NCBI GenBank assembly: GCA_012522185.1
Contig: JAAYKY010000035.1
Coordinates: 1 to 64,000, forward strand
Length of the DNA: 64,000 nucleotides
Reading direction: 5' to 3'
From: Flavobacteriaceae bacterium
Lineage (GTDB): Bacteria; Bacteroidota; Bacteroidia; Flavobacteriales; Weeksellaceae
Of the stretch, positions 26,529 to 35,922 are shown one piece after another. The notes below the pieces were generated by a model. It was not told where the DNA came from, did no database searches, and saw only the letters and a list, made by a program, of their open reading frames with translations. The number at the start of each line of letters is the position of its first letter. Position 1 is the first letter of the stretch. A program made the position numbers and the translations under genes.

Positions 26529-27095
26529 CTATTCCTTGATTCTTTCCATATAAGAGCCGTCCTCCGTGTTTATTTTCACTTTGTCACCTTCGTTGATAAA
26601 GAGAGGGACACGTATTTCCGCACCTGTTTCAGTTGTTGCAGGTTTAGTCGCATTGGTTGCTGTATCTCCTTTTAAACCGGGTTCGGTATAGGTGATTTCC
26701 ATGATTACGAACTGAGGAAGTTCTGCTGAAAGTGGCATTTCATCTTCTGCTCTGAACATAATTGTAACCTCATCACCTGCTTTCATAAATTCGGGGTTAT
26801 CGATCATTTCTTTATTGATGTACACTTGTGAAAAGTCATCATTATTCATGAAATGAAATCCATTATCATCGTCATATAAATATTGATATTTACGAGTTTC
26901 CACACGTACTTCATCAATTCGGTGACCTGCTGGGAATGTGTTATCCAAAACTTTTCCGCTCGTTACACTTTTAAGTTTTGTACGCACAAATGCCGGTCCT
27001 TTACCTGGTTTCACGTGCTGGAATTCAACAATTTTCCAAGTATCATCATTCCAATTAATGCAAAGTCCTTTTCGAATGTCTGCTGTAGTTGCCAT
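26529..27095 (-). CDS. efp: Elongation factor P
   Basis: 188 residues with the three beta-barrel domains of EF-P, which relieves ribosome stalling at proline runs. The tip of domain I carries Lys32 in KPGKGPAF, the usual site of modification. The C-terminal domain ends with EGDKVKINTEDGSYMERI. No EF-P modification enzyme (EpmA/B, EarP) is in the window. Its position directly after lpxA (16-nt gap) is common in flavobacteria, and it is last in the operon before the terminator. Confidence 0.95.
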   Translation of the reverse strand: MATTADIRKGLCINWNDDTWKIVEFQHVKPGKGPAFVRTKLKSVTSGKVLDNTFPAGHRIDEVRVETRKYQYLYDDDNGFHFMNNDDFSQVYINKEMIDNPEFMKAGDEVTIMFRAEDEMPLSAELPQFVIMEITYTEPGLKGDTATNATKPATTETGAEIRVPLFINEGDKVKINTEDGSYMERIKE

Positions 27096-27111
27096 TTAAA
27101 TATTTTCTAAA

Positions 27112-27903
27112 TTAAATTTCTGCTCTTGTACTATATCCTTTCATCAAACCTCTTGGGCTATTTTTAATAAAACTCAGAATTTGGTTTCTTTCTGGTGTTT
27201 CTTCGAATTCATTTTCAATGATTTCTAAAGCTTGAGTAACATTCTTACTTTTTTGAAAAAACACTCTATAAATATTCTGAATTTCGGTAATTTGATCGGT
27301 TGAAAATCCTCTTCTTTGTAGGCCGATCGAATTTACTCCGGCATACGATAAAGGGTTTCTTGCAGCTTTCACAAATGGAGGAACGTCTTTTCTGACGTGA
27401 GACCCACCCGCGATGAAAGCATGTTCTCCAATATGTGTAAACTGATGTACGGCACTCATTCCACCTAAAAATGCATGATCACCGATTTCAATATGTCCAG
27501 CCAATCCAACTCCATTTACCAGAATAACATGATTGCCAATCACACAATCATGTGCAATATGTGCCGTTGCCATCACCAAACAATTATCACCAATTTTTGT
27601 ATAACCCAAAGCATTGGTTCCTTTATTGACCGTTACACATTCGCGGATTGTGGTATTATCACCAATATAAGTCAATGTTTTTTCTCCTTGGTATTTTAAA
27701 TCCTGCGGCTCAGCCGATATAACGGTTCCCGGATAAATCTTACAATTTTTTCCAATGCGGGCACCTTCCATGATGGTTACGTTGGGGCCAATCCATGTTC
27801 CTTCTCCGATTTCAACATTATCGTAAATAGTAGAAAAGGGTTCTATTATCGCAGTTTCGGCAATTTTCGCATTCGGATGAATATAAGCCAATGGTTGATT
27901 CAT
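27112..27903 (-). CDS. lpxA: Acyl-ACP-UDP-N-acetylglucosamine O-acyltransferase
   Basis: 263 residues from the ATG at 27903 (MNQPLAYIHPNAKI); the frame extends to a TTG at 27912 but the ATG matches family starts. It performs the first step of lipid A synthesis, 3-O-acylation of UDP-GlcNAc. Left-handed beta-helix hexapeptide repeats run through residues ~10-190, with the catalytic His in TAHIAHDCVIG. The C-terminal helical domain is complete. It follows the fused lpxC/fabZ gene by about ten bases. Confidence 0.95.
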   Translation of the reverse strand: MNQPLAYIHPNAKIAETAIIEPFSTIYDNVEIGEGTWIGPNVTIMEGARIGKNCKIYPGTVISAEPQDLKYQGEKTLTYIGDNTTIRECVTVNKGTNALGYTKIGDNCLVMATAHIAHDCVIGNHVILVNGVGLAGHIEIGDHAFLGGMSAVHQFTHIGEHAFIAGGSHVRKDVPPFVKAARNPLSYAGVNSIGLQRRGFSTDQITEIQNIYRVFFQKSKNVTQALEIIENEFEETPERNQILSFIKNSPRGLMKGYSTRAEI

Positions 27904-27913
27904 TGTTTCCAAA

Positions 27914-29308
27914 TTATATTTTGTCTTTTGTTACCAACGCCATCATTTCTGCTTCAACGGCAATTGTATCGTTTACATATCCGTATCCCTGCATGTGTAC
28001 GATTCCTCTTCTGATGGGTTGCAACAAATCAACTTTTAGAATCAAGGTATCACCCGGAATAACTTTTCGTTTGAATTTCACGTTTTCAATTTTCATAAAA
28101 TAGGTAGAATAATCTTTCGGGTCATCGATTTCGCCCAAAACAAGGATTCCTCCCAACTGTGCCATAGCTTCTACTTGCAATACGCCTGGCATAACCGGTT
28201 CTTGAGGGAAATGCCCCACAAAAAACGGTTCGTTCATAGTAACATTTTTGACACCAACCAATGATGTTTCTGTTTTTTCAATCACTTTGTCCAGCAATAA
28301 AAACGGTGGACGATGGGGAAGAATCTTCATGATATCGTTGATGTCGTAAATCGGGTCTTTGGTCAGGTCAAATTCCGGAACATTTTTTCTTTTTGCGATA
28401 GCGATTTGTTTACTTAATTTCTTTGCAAAATTAGTATTTATCTGGTGACCGGGTTTATTTGCGATGATTTTTGCTTTTAATTTGGTTCCGATCAATGCGA
28501 GATCTCCGACTACATCCAAAAGTTTATGACGTGCAGCTTCATTTGGATAATGAAGGTTAATATTGTCCAAAACACCGTTGGGGCGAATTGAAACGTCTTC
28601 TTTGTTAAATGCTTTGGTCAGTTTCTGTTTAGTTTCCGGAGTGATTTTCTTGTCCACATATACAATCGCATTTCCAAGGTCGCCACCCTTGATGAGTCCG
28701 GCATCTAAGAGGTATTCGATTTCATGGAGGAAACTAAACGTACGTGCGTTGGCAATTTCGCTTTTAAATTCCGACATACTTTTGATGGAAGCATTTTGAG
28801 TTCCCAGAACTTTTGTTCCAAAATCCACCATAGTGGTGACTTGGTATTCATCGGCCGGAATAGCCGTGATTTCCGAACCGGTTTCAGGATCCGTATATGT
28901 TACAATGTCCTTTACAACATAGTATTCCCGGTCTTCTTCTTGTTCTAGGATTCCTGCGTTTTCTATAGCTTCTACGAAGTGTTTAGAAGAGCCATCCAAA
29001 ATAGGAACTTCAGAATTATTAATTTCGATCAGAACATTGTCCAAATCCATTCCCGTCAAAGCTGCTAAAAGATGCTCTGTGGTATGGATTTTCACTCCTT
29101 TCTTTTCGATGGTTGTTCCCCTTTCGGTACTTGTTACATAATTCGCATCCGCCTCGATGTGCGGGTTTCCTTCCAAATCGGTTCTCACAAACACAAAACC
29201 GGTATTTACCGGCGCAGGTTTCAGTGTCATTGTCACTTCACGCCCTGTGTGAAGTCCCACGCCGTTTAAAACGTATTCGCTGGCCAGCGTTTTTTGTTTA
29301 TCAGACAT
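27914..29308 (-). CDS. lpxC/fabZ: Fused UDP-3-O-acyl-N-acetylglucosamine deacetylase/3-hydroxyacyl-ACP dehydratase
   Basis: 464 residues. The N-terminal ~300 are LpxC, the committed zinc deacetylase of lipid A synthesis: zinc-site His in TTEHLLAAL (about 78), the HYPNEAARHKLLDVVGDL stretch (about 253-270) with the second His and Asp, and PGHQINT. Residues ~315-464 are FabZ, with the hot-dog active site GHFPQEPVMPGVLQVEA (catalytic His and Glu). The fusion is normal for Bacteroidota and ties lipid A and fatty acid synthesis. It overlaps lpxD by one base (TAATG). Confidence 0.96.
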   Translation of the reverse strand: MSDKQKTLASEYVLNGVGLHTGREVTMTLKPAPVNTGFVFVRTDLEGNPHIEADANYVTSTERGTTIEKKGVKIHTTEHLLAALTGMDLDNVLIEINNSEVPILDGSSKHFVEAIENAGILEQEEDREYYVVKDIVTYTDPETGSEITAIPADEYQVTTMVDFGTKVLGTQNASIKSMSEFKSEIANARTFSFLHEIEYLLDAGLIKGGDLGNAIVYVDKKITPETKQKLTKAFNKEDVSIRPNGVLDNINLHYPNEAARHKLLDVVGDLALIGTKLKAKIIANKPGHQINTNFAKKLSKQIAIAKRKNVPEFDLTKDPIYDINDIMKILPHRPPFLLLDKVIEKTETSLVGVKNVTMNEPFFVGHFPQEPVMPGVLQVEAMAQLGGILVLGEIDDPKDYSTYFMKIENVKFKRKVIPGDTLILKVDLLQPIRRGIVHMQGYGYVNDTIAVEAEMMALVTKDKI

Positions 29309-30345
29309 TAATCTTTTATTGTTTGTTGTTTTATATCTTTTTCTAATTCTTCCAAACGTTTCACTATGCTCGGAAAATTTCGGAAATATACATAAGATTT
29401 CCTAAAGTCGGTTGCATCCATTGATGGCGAACCGTATATTTTTGATTGGTCAGGCACATTATTATTGACTCCGCTTTGCGCCTGAATTTGTACAAAATCA
29501 CCAATTTTAAGGTGCCCTACGATTCCTACCTGCCCACCAATCATACAATTCTTTCCGATTTTAGTAGAACCAGCAATTCCTGTTTGAGAAGCAATCACCG
29601 TATTTTCACCAATTTCTACATTATGAGCAATCTGAATTTGATTGTCAAGCTTTACCCCAGCCCGAATGATGGTGGAACCCAAAGTCGCTCGGTCAATCGT
29701 ACATGAAGAACCAATCTCTACATTGTCTTCGATGATGACATTACCAATTTGTGGAACTTTTTCCAATGTCCCATCAGCCTTCGGAGTAAACCCAAAGCCG
29801 TCTGCGCCTACGACTGTATTGGAATGAATAATACAATTTTCTCCAATTTGACTTTCCGAATAAATTCGTACGCCCGAATGAATCACAGTTCCCTCTCCTA
29901 TCTTCACATTTTCTCCGATGTGTGCATTCGAATGAATCATCACATCTTTTCCTATTTGAGCATTTTCTCCTACATAAACAAAACTTCCGATGTAAATATT
30001 TTCACCTAAGTTCGCAGATTCATGAATTTGAGAGTTCGATTCAATCCCAACTTTTTTATTTTTCAAATGATTGGCATAATGCAGAAGCTTTGTAAAAGCT
30101 TTGTAAGCATCTTCCACCCAAATTAAGGTTGAATTTACCTCCTTTTCGGGTACAAAATCTTTGGAAACGATTACGATTGACGCTTCGGTACTATATAAAT
30201 AAGGTTCGTATTTCAAATTCGAAAGAAATGAAATAGACCCCACTTTCCCTTCTTCAATTTTAGAAAGCGTGTTTACCCGCACATTTGGGTCACCTTCTAC
30301 TTTCCCTTCTAAAACCGAAGCAATTTCTACTGCACTAAACTCCAT
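29308..30345 (-). CDS. lpxD: UDP-3-O-(3-hydroxyacyl)glucosamine N-acyltransferase
   Basis: 345 residues from the ATG at 30345 ([14 protein letters not shown]). The frame reaches a TTG at 30354, but that codon overlaps the -7 element. LpxD adds the second acyl chain in lipid A synthesis. An N-terminal uridine-binding domain (1-~100) is followed by hexapeptide repeats (~105-300) and a C-terminal helix. The catalytic His lies in [10 protein letters not shown]. First gene of lpxD-lpxC/fabZ-lpxA-efp. Confidence 0.95.
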   Translation of the reverse strand: MEFSAVEIASVLEGKVEGDPNVRVNTLSKIEEGKVGSISFLSNLKYEPYLYSTEASIVIVSKDFVPEKEVNSTLIWVEDAYKAFTKLLHYANHLKNKKVGIESNSQIHESANLGENIYIGSFVYVGENAQIGKDVMIHSNAHIGENVKIGEGTVIHSGVRIYSESQIGENCIIHSNTVVGADGFGFTPKADGTLEKVPQIGNVIIEDNVEIGSSCTIDRATLGSTIIRAGVKLDNQIQIAHNVEIGENTVIASQTGIAGSTKIGKNCMIGGQVGIVGHLKIGDFVQIQAQSGVNNNVPDQSKIYGSPSMDATDFRKSYVYFRNFPSIVKRLEELEKDIKQQTIKD

Positions 30346-30351
30346 AGTATG

Positions 30352-30359
30352 CAAAAATA
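30352..30359 (-). promoter_or_regulatory. -7 element of the lpxD operon (probably leaderless)
   Basis: TATTTTTG on the minus strand ends 6 nt before the lpxD ATG (30345). The transcript should therefore begin within a few nt of the start codon. No TTG at the usual distance was found, so strength is uncertain. Confidence 0.45.
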
Positions 30360-30387
30360 TAAATTTTGGGTATATCTCTAATTTGAA

Positions 30388-31611
30388 TTACATATTTTTC
30401 TTAACATCTAAGTAACATAAATGAAACTTTTCAATTGGAATCAACAAATGATGAGATAAAATCTGCAAAGCTGACTCAGAAATCTCTTGCAAACTTCGGT
30501 CTTTGTTCATGATATAAACCGGTGATTTGTGTTTGTCATACGGAATAACTTTCACACTGGACTGATGCACAAAATAACTTCCGTCTTCCACTCCGAGTTC
30601 TCCGGCGGTTTTATTTGTCAAAACATTTAATTCTTCGGCAGAAAGAGGTTCATTTAAAATTTTTGAAACCGGAAGCTTCCTGTTAATTAAACAACCTGAC
30701 AAACAGGATAAAATTATATCCTCATGGTTTTGCCATTGTTTGAGCGAAGCCCATACATCACTATCGTCCAACTGAATAAATTGCCCGAGCTGATCTTTCA
30801 GGTTTTCTTTTACTTCATTTTGCAAAAAATATCCGAAAGCGTCTGTGGCAAATAATTTTTCGCCATTTCGACTTAATTCTTTTGCTCTACGCATCGCTTG
30901 CGTCAATAAAACTTCTGCCGAAAAAGAAGTCCGGTGGTTGTAAACCTGCCAATACATAAACATTCGCGCAGCCAGGTATTTTTCAATGGAATAAATCCCT
31001 TTGGAATCCACCACAAGTTGATCGTCCTTTACATTTAACGTGGAAATAATCCGGTCGGGATTGATGTTCCCTTCAACAACGCCTGTAAAAAAGCTGTCCC
31101 GTTTCAGGTAATCCAATCGGTCCATATCCAGTTGGCTCGAAACCAATTGCGTGAGAAATTTCCTTTCGTATTCGCCTTTAAAAATCCGGATGGCAAGATC
31201 CAATTCACCAGAAAATTCACGGTTCAACATTTCCATCAAATACAATGAAATTCTTTCATGGTACAGGTTTTCAATGATGGAATGTTCCAAAGTATGAGAA
31301 AAAGGTCCGTGCCCGATATCATGTAAAAGTATGGCACAAAGCACGCCGTTTTTTTCTTCTTCCGAAATTTCCACATTTTTTGCCCGAAGCGTTTCCACCG
31401 CTTTTTGCGTCAGGTGCATGGCTCCGAGCGCATGGTGAAATCGAGAATGTTTCGCTCCCGGATAAACCAACTCGGTCAATCCAGTTTGGCATATTCTTCG
31501 CAGTCGCTGAAAACTTGGATGCTGAATAATATCGAAAATTAATTCGTTGGGTATGCTAATAAATCCGTGTACGGGATCGTTAAATACCTTTAGTTTGTTT
31601 ACATACTCCAA
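30388..31611 (-). CDS. HD domain-containing phosphohydrolase (dGTPase-like)
   Basis: 407 residues. It begins VFNDPVHGFISIPNELIFDIIQHPSFQRLRRI in outline, the typical start of the SAMHD1/YdhJ-like HD family. The metal site shows His-Asp pairs: HHALGAMHLTQ (about 60), ILLHDIGHGPFSHTLEH (about 93-109) and a later Asp in DMDRLDYLKRD. Likely a metal-dependent dNTP or nucleotide phosphohydrolase; the exact substrate is unknown. It is divergent from porX with 55 nt between the starts. A -7 element TAAATTTG (plus 31643-31650) lies 31 nt before the ATG. Confidence 0.88.
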   Translation of the reverse strand: MEYVNKLKVFNDPVHGFISIPNELIFDIIQHPSFQRLRRICQTGLTELVYPGAKHSRFHHALGAMHLTQKAVETLRAKNVEISEEEKNGVLCAILLHDIGHGPFSHTLEHSIIENLYHERISLYLMEMLNREFSGELDLAIRIFKGEYERKFLTQLVSSQLDMDRLDYLKRDSFFTGVVEGNINPDRIISTLNVKDDQLVVDSKGIYSIEKYLAARMFMYWQVYNHRTSFSAEVLLTQAMRRAKELSRNGEKLFATDAFGYFLQNEVKENLKDQLGQFIQLDDSDVWASLKQWQNHEDIILSCLSGCLINRKLPVSKILNEPLSAEELNVLTNKTAGELGVEDGSYFVHQSSVKVIPYDKHKSPVYIMNKDRSLQEISESALQILSHHLLIPIEKFHLCYLDVKKNM

Positions 31612-31642
31612 TTTATTACTTATTTTATCACTAAATTAGTTA

Positions 31643-31650
31643 CAAATTTA
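31643..31650 (-). promoter_or_regulatory. -7 element of the HD-hydrolase gene
   Basis: TAAATTTG on the minus strand, 31 nt upstream of the HD gene ATG (31611), inside the short divergent region shared with porX. No -33 TTG at the standard spacing was seen. Confidence 0.4.
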
Positions 31651-31666
31651 ACAGAAAAACGCTTGT

Positions 31667-33217
31667 ATGGCTATAAAAATTTTATGGATCGATGATGAGA
31701 TTGAGTTGTTGAAACCACATTCCATGTTTTTGGAGAAAAAAGGTTACGAAACACAAATGATTAATAATGCCACAGATGCTCTGGAAATCATCCCAAATGA
31801 AAATTTTTCCGCAGTGCTGATCGACGAAAATATGCCCGGAATGGGCGGACTCGAAGCTTTGCAAAAAATCAAAGAAATAAAACCTCAACTTCCGATTGTG
31901 ATGATCACCAAAAATGAGGAAGAACACATCATGGAAGAAGCAATCGGCTCGCACATAGCAGATTACCTAATCAAACCGGTCAATCCGAATCAAATTTTAC
32001 TGAGTTTGAAAAAAATTCTCGACAGCAGTAAAATTATCACCGAAAAGGCAGTTGTGAATTATCAGATGGAATTCCGAAGCATAGCGATGGACATGATGAA
32101 TGCGCGGGATTTTGAAGACTGGAGAGATATTTATAAAAAACTGGTTTATTGGGAATTAGAACTTGAAAACATTCAGGACAATGAAATGGCCAAAATCCTG
32201 GAAGCCCAAAAACAAGAGGCTAATGCTGCCTTTTTCAAGTTTGTAGAAAGAAATTACCACGATTGGCTTCATACCGATGAGAAACCGGTTTTGTCGCATA
32301 CCGTTTTTAAGGATTACGCAAAACCCCATTTGTCCAAAGACCAAAACACTTTGCTCATCATGGTGGACAATTTGCGTTATGACCAATGGAAAGCAATTGA
32401 ACCTTTGTTCACACCTCATTTCAACGTAGAAAAAGAGCAGATGTATTACAGTATTTTGCCTTCGGCGACGCAATACGCACGAAATGCTTTCTTTTCGGGA
32501 CTTCTGCCTTCGCAAATTGAAAAACGTTTCCCGAATGAATGGCTCAATGACAACGACGAAGGAAATAAAAATCAGTTTGAGAAATTATTTCTGGAAGACC
32601 AAATGAAGCGATTGGGTATGTCGGATTTGAGTACGCAATATTTTAAAATTCTGAATTCGGATTTTGAAAAGAAAATTTTGGACGAATTCCATCAGTATAA
32701 AAATAAAAACTTGACGGTCATCGTCTATAACTTTATCGATATTCTTTCCCATGCCAAAACCGATAATCGGATTGTGAGCCAAATGATCAGAGATGACAAA
32801 ACCTATCGTTCTACAACCAAAAATTGGTTTGAAAACTCTTATTTGATGCAGATTGTGAAAAAAGCCCAACAAGAAGGAATGAAAATTTTGCTGACCACCG
32901 ATCACGGAACGATTTTCGTGCGCAAACCTTCTCAGGTAGTCGGTGACCGCGAAACCAGCACCAATCTTCGTTACAAAATGGGAAGAAAGTTACAATATGA
33001 CGAAGATGATGTTTTTGCCATTGAAAATGCAGAAGATTATTATTTGCCCAAAGTAAATATGACATCCAAATACATTTTTGCGAAAGAAGATATTTTTCTG
33101 GCTTATCCGAAAAACTACAATCACTATGTGAATTATTACAAGGAAACCTATCAGCACGGCGGAATTTCCATGGAAGAAATGATCATTCCTTTTGTAACTT
33201 TGACGCCTAAAACTTAA
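31667..33217 (+). CDS. porX: T9SS response regulator PorX (receiver plus PglZ phosphatase-like domain)
   Basis: 516 residues. The receiver domain (1-~120) has the acidic pocket Asp9/Asp10 (ILWIDDE), phospho-acceptor Asp53 (LIDENMPGMGG), Thr81 and Lys103 (LIKPV). Instead of a DNA-binding domain, a helical linker leads to an alkaline-phosphatase-like PglZ domain (~200-516) with metal-site motifs LLIMVDNLRYDQW, Ser/Thr in LPSATQYARNAFF, and LLTTDHGTIFV. This is the PorX layout; PorX with the kinase PorY controls type IX secretion genes. The kinase is not in the window. It leads the porX-tsaE-ald-DUF4258 run. Confidence 0.95.
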   Translation: MAIKILWIDDEIELLKPHSMFLEKKGYETQMINNATDALEIIPNENFSAVLIDENMPGMGGLEALQKIKEIKPQLPIVMITKNEEEHIMEEAIGSHIADYLIKPVNPNQILLSLKKILDSSKIITEKAVVNYQMEFRSIAMDMMNARDFEDWRDIYKKLVYWELELENIQDNEMAKILEAQKQEANAAFFKFVERNYHDWLHTDEKPVLSHTVFKDYAKPHLSKDQNTLLIMVDNLRYDQWKAIEPLFTPHFNVEKEQMYYSILPSATQYARNAFFSGLLPSQIEKRFPNEWLNDNDEGNKNQFEKLFLEDQMKRLGMSDLSTQYFKILNSDFEKKILDEFHQYKNKNLTVIVYNFIDILSHAKTDNRIVSQMIRDDKTYRSTTKNWFENSYLMQIVKKAQQEGMKILLTTDHGTIFVRKPSQVVGDRETSTNLRYKMGRKLQYDEDDVFAIENAEDYYLPKVNMTSKYIFAKEDIFLAYPKNYNHYVNYYKETYQHGGISMEEMIIPFVTLTPKT

Positions 33218-33233
33218 TTATTTCTGAATTTTT

Positions 33234-33638
33234 ATGGAATTTCAAATTCATTCAATTGAAGAACTAAACAGCGTCGCCCAAGAAATTATTTCTCAACTTC
33301 AGCAGAAAATCATTTTGTTTGAAGGCGAAATGGGCGCAGGAAAAACCACTTTTATCAAAGTTTTGCTTCAGGAAATGGGAAGTACCGATGAAATCAGCAG
33401 TCCTACTTTTTCCATCGTCAACGAATATGAAATTCCCGAAGGAAAAGTTTTCCATTTTGATTTGTATCGGATTAAATCCGAAGAAGAAGCATTGGATTTC
33501 GGGATAGAAGAATATCTGTATTCCGGTCATTATTGTTTCATCGAATGGCCCGATAAAATTTCAGACTTACTCCCTGAAAAGCATCATACAATTAAAATTA
33601 TTGCAGAAGGAAATCAAAGAACCATTATTTTTGTGTAA
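33234..33638 (+). CDS. tsaE: tRNA threonylcarbamoyladenosine biosynthesis ATPase TsaE
   Basis: 134 residues, usual TsaE size. It is the ATPase that works with TsaB and TsaD to make t6A37 in ANN-decoding tRNAs. The Walker A motif is GEMGAGKTTF (about residues 27-36); HFDLYRIKSEEEALDFG and FIEWPDKI are the family motifs. It is 16 nt after porX, a recurrent neighbour in Flavobacteriia. Confidence 0.95.
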   Translation: MEFQIHSIEELNSVAQEIISQLQQKIILFEGEMGAGKTTFIKVLLQEMGSTDEISSPTFSIVNEYEIPEGKVFHFDLYRIKSEEEALDFGIEEYLYSGHYCFIEWPDKISDLLPEKHHTIKIIAEGNQRTIIFV

Positions 33639-33647
33639 TTTTAAAAG

Positions 33648-34853
33648 ATGGAAAACAGCGGTATTTATACACCTTTTACACGTCAGGAACTTATGCCGAA
33701 GGAAGAACGGCTGGAAGTTCGGTTAAGAGAAGGGAAATTAAGCATAGGAATTCCTAAGGAAATTCATTTGGAAGAAAAAAGATTGAGCCTTTCCCCTGAT
33801 GCTGTCCAGGTTTTGGTTGCCAACGGCCATGACATCACGGTGGAAACGGGTGCCGGTGAAGGTGTTAACTACACCGATCAGGAATATTCCGAAGCAGGCG
33901 CAACCATCGCTTATGACAAAAAAGAAGTTTTTTCAAAACCTATCATACTAAAAGTCAGTCCTGCAACGACAGAAGAAATCGAACTGATGATGCCGAATTC
34001 ATTTTTGGTTTCAACCGTTCAGATCAATATGCAGACGAGAAGTTATTTCGAAAAATTATCGGCCAAAAAAATCACCGCACTTGGATTTGAATTCATCAAA
34101 GATGCACACGGACACCTTCCGGTTGTGCGATTGTTGAGTGAAATCGCCGGAACCACTTCGATTTTACTCGCTGGCGAATTAATGTCCAATACCAATGGTG
34201 GAAACGGCGTTTTGATGGGCGGAATTGCCGGTGTACGTCCGGCTGAAATCGTTATTCTGGGTGGCGGCACCGTGGGGGAATACGCCTCAAGAGCTGCCTT
34301 GGGACTGGGTGCCAACGTAAGGGTTTTTGATAATTCTTTGAGTCGTTTACGAAGATTGCAAACCGATTTGGGTGTAAGAATTTCCACTTCCATGATTGAC
34401 CCAAAGGAACTCGGAAAAGCACTGAAACGATGCGATGTAGCCATCGGTGCGCTTCGTGGGGATGCCCGCGCTCCTTGCGTGGTAACCGAAAAAATGGTTG
34501 AAAACATGAAACAAGGAGCGGTCATCATCGATCTGAGCATTGACAATGGCGGTTGTTTTGAAACCTCTGAAATCACTACACACTCCAAACCGTTTGTCAA
34601 CAAACACGGCGTCATTCATTATGGCGTGACCAATATTACTTCGCGCGTTTCGCGTACAACTACCAAAGCATTGAGCAATTTCTTTTTGCCTTATTTGCTC
34701 TCGGTGGCCAAAGAAGGCGGTTTTGAACATGTTATAAAATGCGATCGCGGACTTCGGTCGGGAATTTATCTTTACCACGGCCGCATGACCAAGAAAAAAA
34801 TCAGCGACTGGTTTGACCTTCCTTTTCACGATATAAATTTATTAATCGTATAA
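33648..34853 (+). CDS. ald: Alanine dehydrogenase
   Basis: 401 residues. It interconverts L-alanine and pyruvate plus ammonia with NAD. The substrate domain has GIPKEIHLEEKRLSLSPDAV (about 37-56, with the pyruvate-binding Arg/Lys) and the conserved His in KDAHGHLPVV (about 145). The Rossmann motif is ILGGGTVGEYASRAALGLGA with Asp acceptor VFDNS. The N-terminus has about 30 residues before the family start, common in Bacteroidota. Transhydrogenase alpha is excluded by length and motif. It follows tsaE by 9 nt. Confidence 0.92.
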   Translation: MENSGIYTPFTRQELMPKEERLEVRLREGKLSIGIPKEIHLEEKRLSLSPDAVQVLVANGHDITVETGAGEGVNYTDQEYSEAGATIAYDKKEVFSKPIILKVSPATTEEIELMMPNSFLVSTVQINMQTRSYFEKLSAKKITALGFEFIKDAHGHLPVVRLLSEIAGTTSILLAGELMSNTNGGNGVLMGGIAGVRPAEIVILGGGTVGEYASRAALGLGANVRVFDNSLSRLRRLQTDLGVRISTSMIDPKELGKALKRCDVAIGALRGDARAPCVVTEKMVENMKQGAVIIDLSIDNGGCFETSEITTHSKPFVNKHGVIHYGVTNITSRVSRTTTKALSNFFLPYLLSVAKEGGFEHVIKCDRGLRSGIYLYHGRMTKKKISDWFDLPFHDINLLIV

Positions 34854-34887
34854 TTGCCGGAAATTTCAGCATTAAAATTTTAGATTT

Positions 34888-35283
34888 ATGGACTTTTGGA
34901 AACGATTGCGCTTTTATCTGATTGGGGTTTCAATCGGAGTTGTATTGGTAATGATTTTGTTTGGCCCACGCTCCATGCAGTGTTCGTATTTTCCGAATTC
35001 AAGAGCATTGGAAGAAGCTAAAATCTATCCGATGTCCTATTCTGAAAATGCAAAGCAAACAATTAAAAATGAACAACTTGACAGTGTTTTCATTTATAAT
35101 GAATTGTTTAAAAAGAGTAAAATAACCAATTTCGGGACCGATGAAGTGAGGGAAACGCCTTGCCGGACATATCGTGCACAATACCGCGAGGAAAAAAATT
35201 TCGATTTTGTTTATCAGATTTGTAAAAAACAAACCATTCTGACGGAACTTCAGAAACTGGATAAAGTAGAAGAAGAAAAATAA
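34888..35283 (+). CDS. DUF4258-like membrane-anchored protein
   Basis: 131 residues with one N-terminal transmembrane helix (about 9-25) and an extracytoplasmic domain. The pair of Cys in MQCSYFPNSRALEEAK and PCRTYRAQY, plus a third in YQICKKQTILTEL, are conserved-looking. Flavobacterial databases usually name it DUF4258 domain-containing protein; this is from memory. It lies 34 nt after ald and before a strong terminator, so it should be the end of the porX run. Function unknown. Confidence 0.75.
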   Translation: MDFWKRLRFYLIGVSIGVVLVMILFGPRSMQCSYFPNSRALEEAKIYPMSYSENAKQTIKNEQLDSVFIYNELFKKSKITNFGTDEVRETPCRTYRAQYREEKNFDFVYQICKKQTILTELQKLDKVEEEK

Positions 35284-35294
35284 TTTCAAAAAGA

Positions 35295-35326
35295 AATCCT
35301 GACAAGAAAACTTATCAGGATTTTTT
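35295..35326 (+). terminator. Bidirectional terminator between DUF4258 gene and adk
   Basis: AATCCTGA (35295-35302) pairs with TCAGGATT (35315-35322), and the stem can be extended by AAG/CTT past one mismatch, leaving an AAAA loop. Six T follow on the plus strand; the A-rich left flank serves the minus strand (adk ends at 35342). Confidence 0.85.
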
Positions 35327-35341
35327 ATTATTGTTGTTTAA

Positions 35342-35920
35342 TCAAACAAACTTTTCGATTTCGGCCGATAAATTAGCAGTGATTTCAGCGATTTCGCCGA
35401 CACCGTTTACTTCTGCATATTTCCCTTGGGCTTTATAATGTTCGGCAACCTCGTCGGTTTTTTTGTAGTATTCCACAATTCGTTCTCGAATGACCTCTTC
35501 GTTGGCATCATCTGCGCGACCGCTTTCTTTTCCTCTTTCCAAAAGCCTGCCCACCAAAACTTCATCATCTACTTTCAGGGAAAGACAGATCTTTACTTCT
35601 TGACCTAGGTCTTCTTTCAGAATTACGTCCAGAGATTCTGCCTGAGTAGTAGTCCGTGGATATCCGTCAAAGATAAAACCAGAATAGCCGGTATGCTTTT
35701 TCAGTTCATCACGAAGCATATTTGTCGTCACTTCGTCTGGAACCAAATGCCCTTGATCCATATAAGACTGAGCCAATTTTCCTAATTCAGTTTGGTTTTT
35801 CAAGTTGAAACGAAACATATCGCCAGTGGACAATTGTTTCAGATTAAATTTTTCTTCCAAAAATTTTGCCTGCGTCCCTTTTCCGCTTCCCGGAGGGCCA
35901 AATAATACAATGTTGATCAT
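35342..35920 (-). CDS. adk: Adenylate kinase
   Basis: 192 residues. It converts ATP and AMP to two ADP. The P-loop GPPGSGKGTQ is at residues 7-16, the AMP-site motif LSTGDMFR near 34-41, and the FDGYPRTTTQAE motif near 84-95. The LID is the short form (GRLLERGKESGRADD), without zinc Cys. The start lies 2 nt after the hpt stop, so it is co-transcribed with hpt. Confidence 0.96.
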   Translation of the reverse strand: MINIVLFGPPGSGKGTQAKFLEEKFNLKQLSTGDMFRFNLKNQTELGKLAQSYMDQGHLVPDEVTTNMLRDELKKHTGYSGFIFDGYPRTTTQAESLDVILKEDLGQEVKICLSLKVDDEVLVGRLLERGKESGRADDANEEVIRERIVEYYKKTDEVAEHYKAQGKYAEVNGVGEIAEITANLSAEIEKFV

Positions 35921-35922
35921 TT

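Noticed and set aside
27914-29308. LpxC-FabZ fusion as a novelty
   Set aside because: It is the normal arrangement in Bacteroidota.
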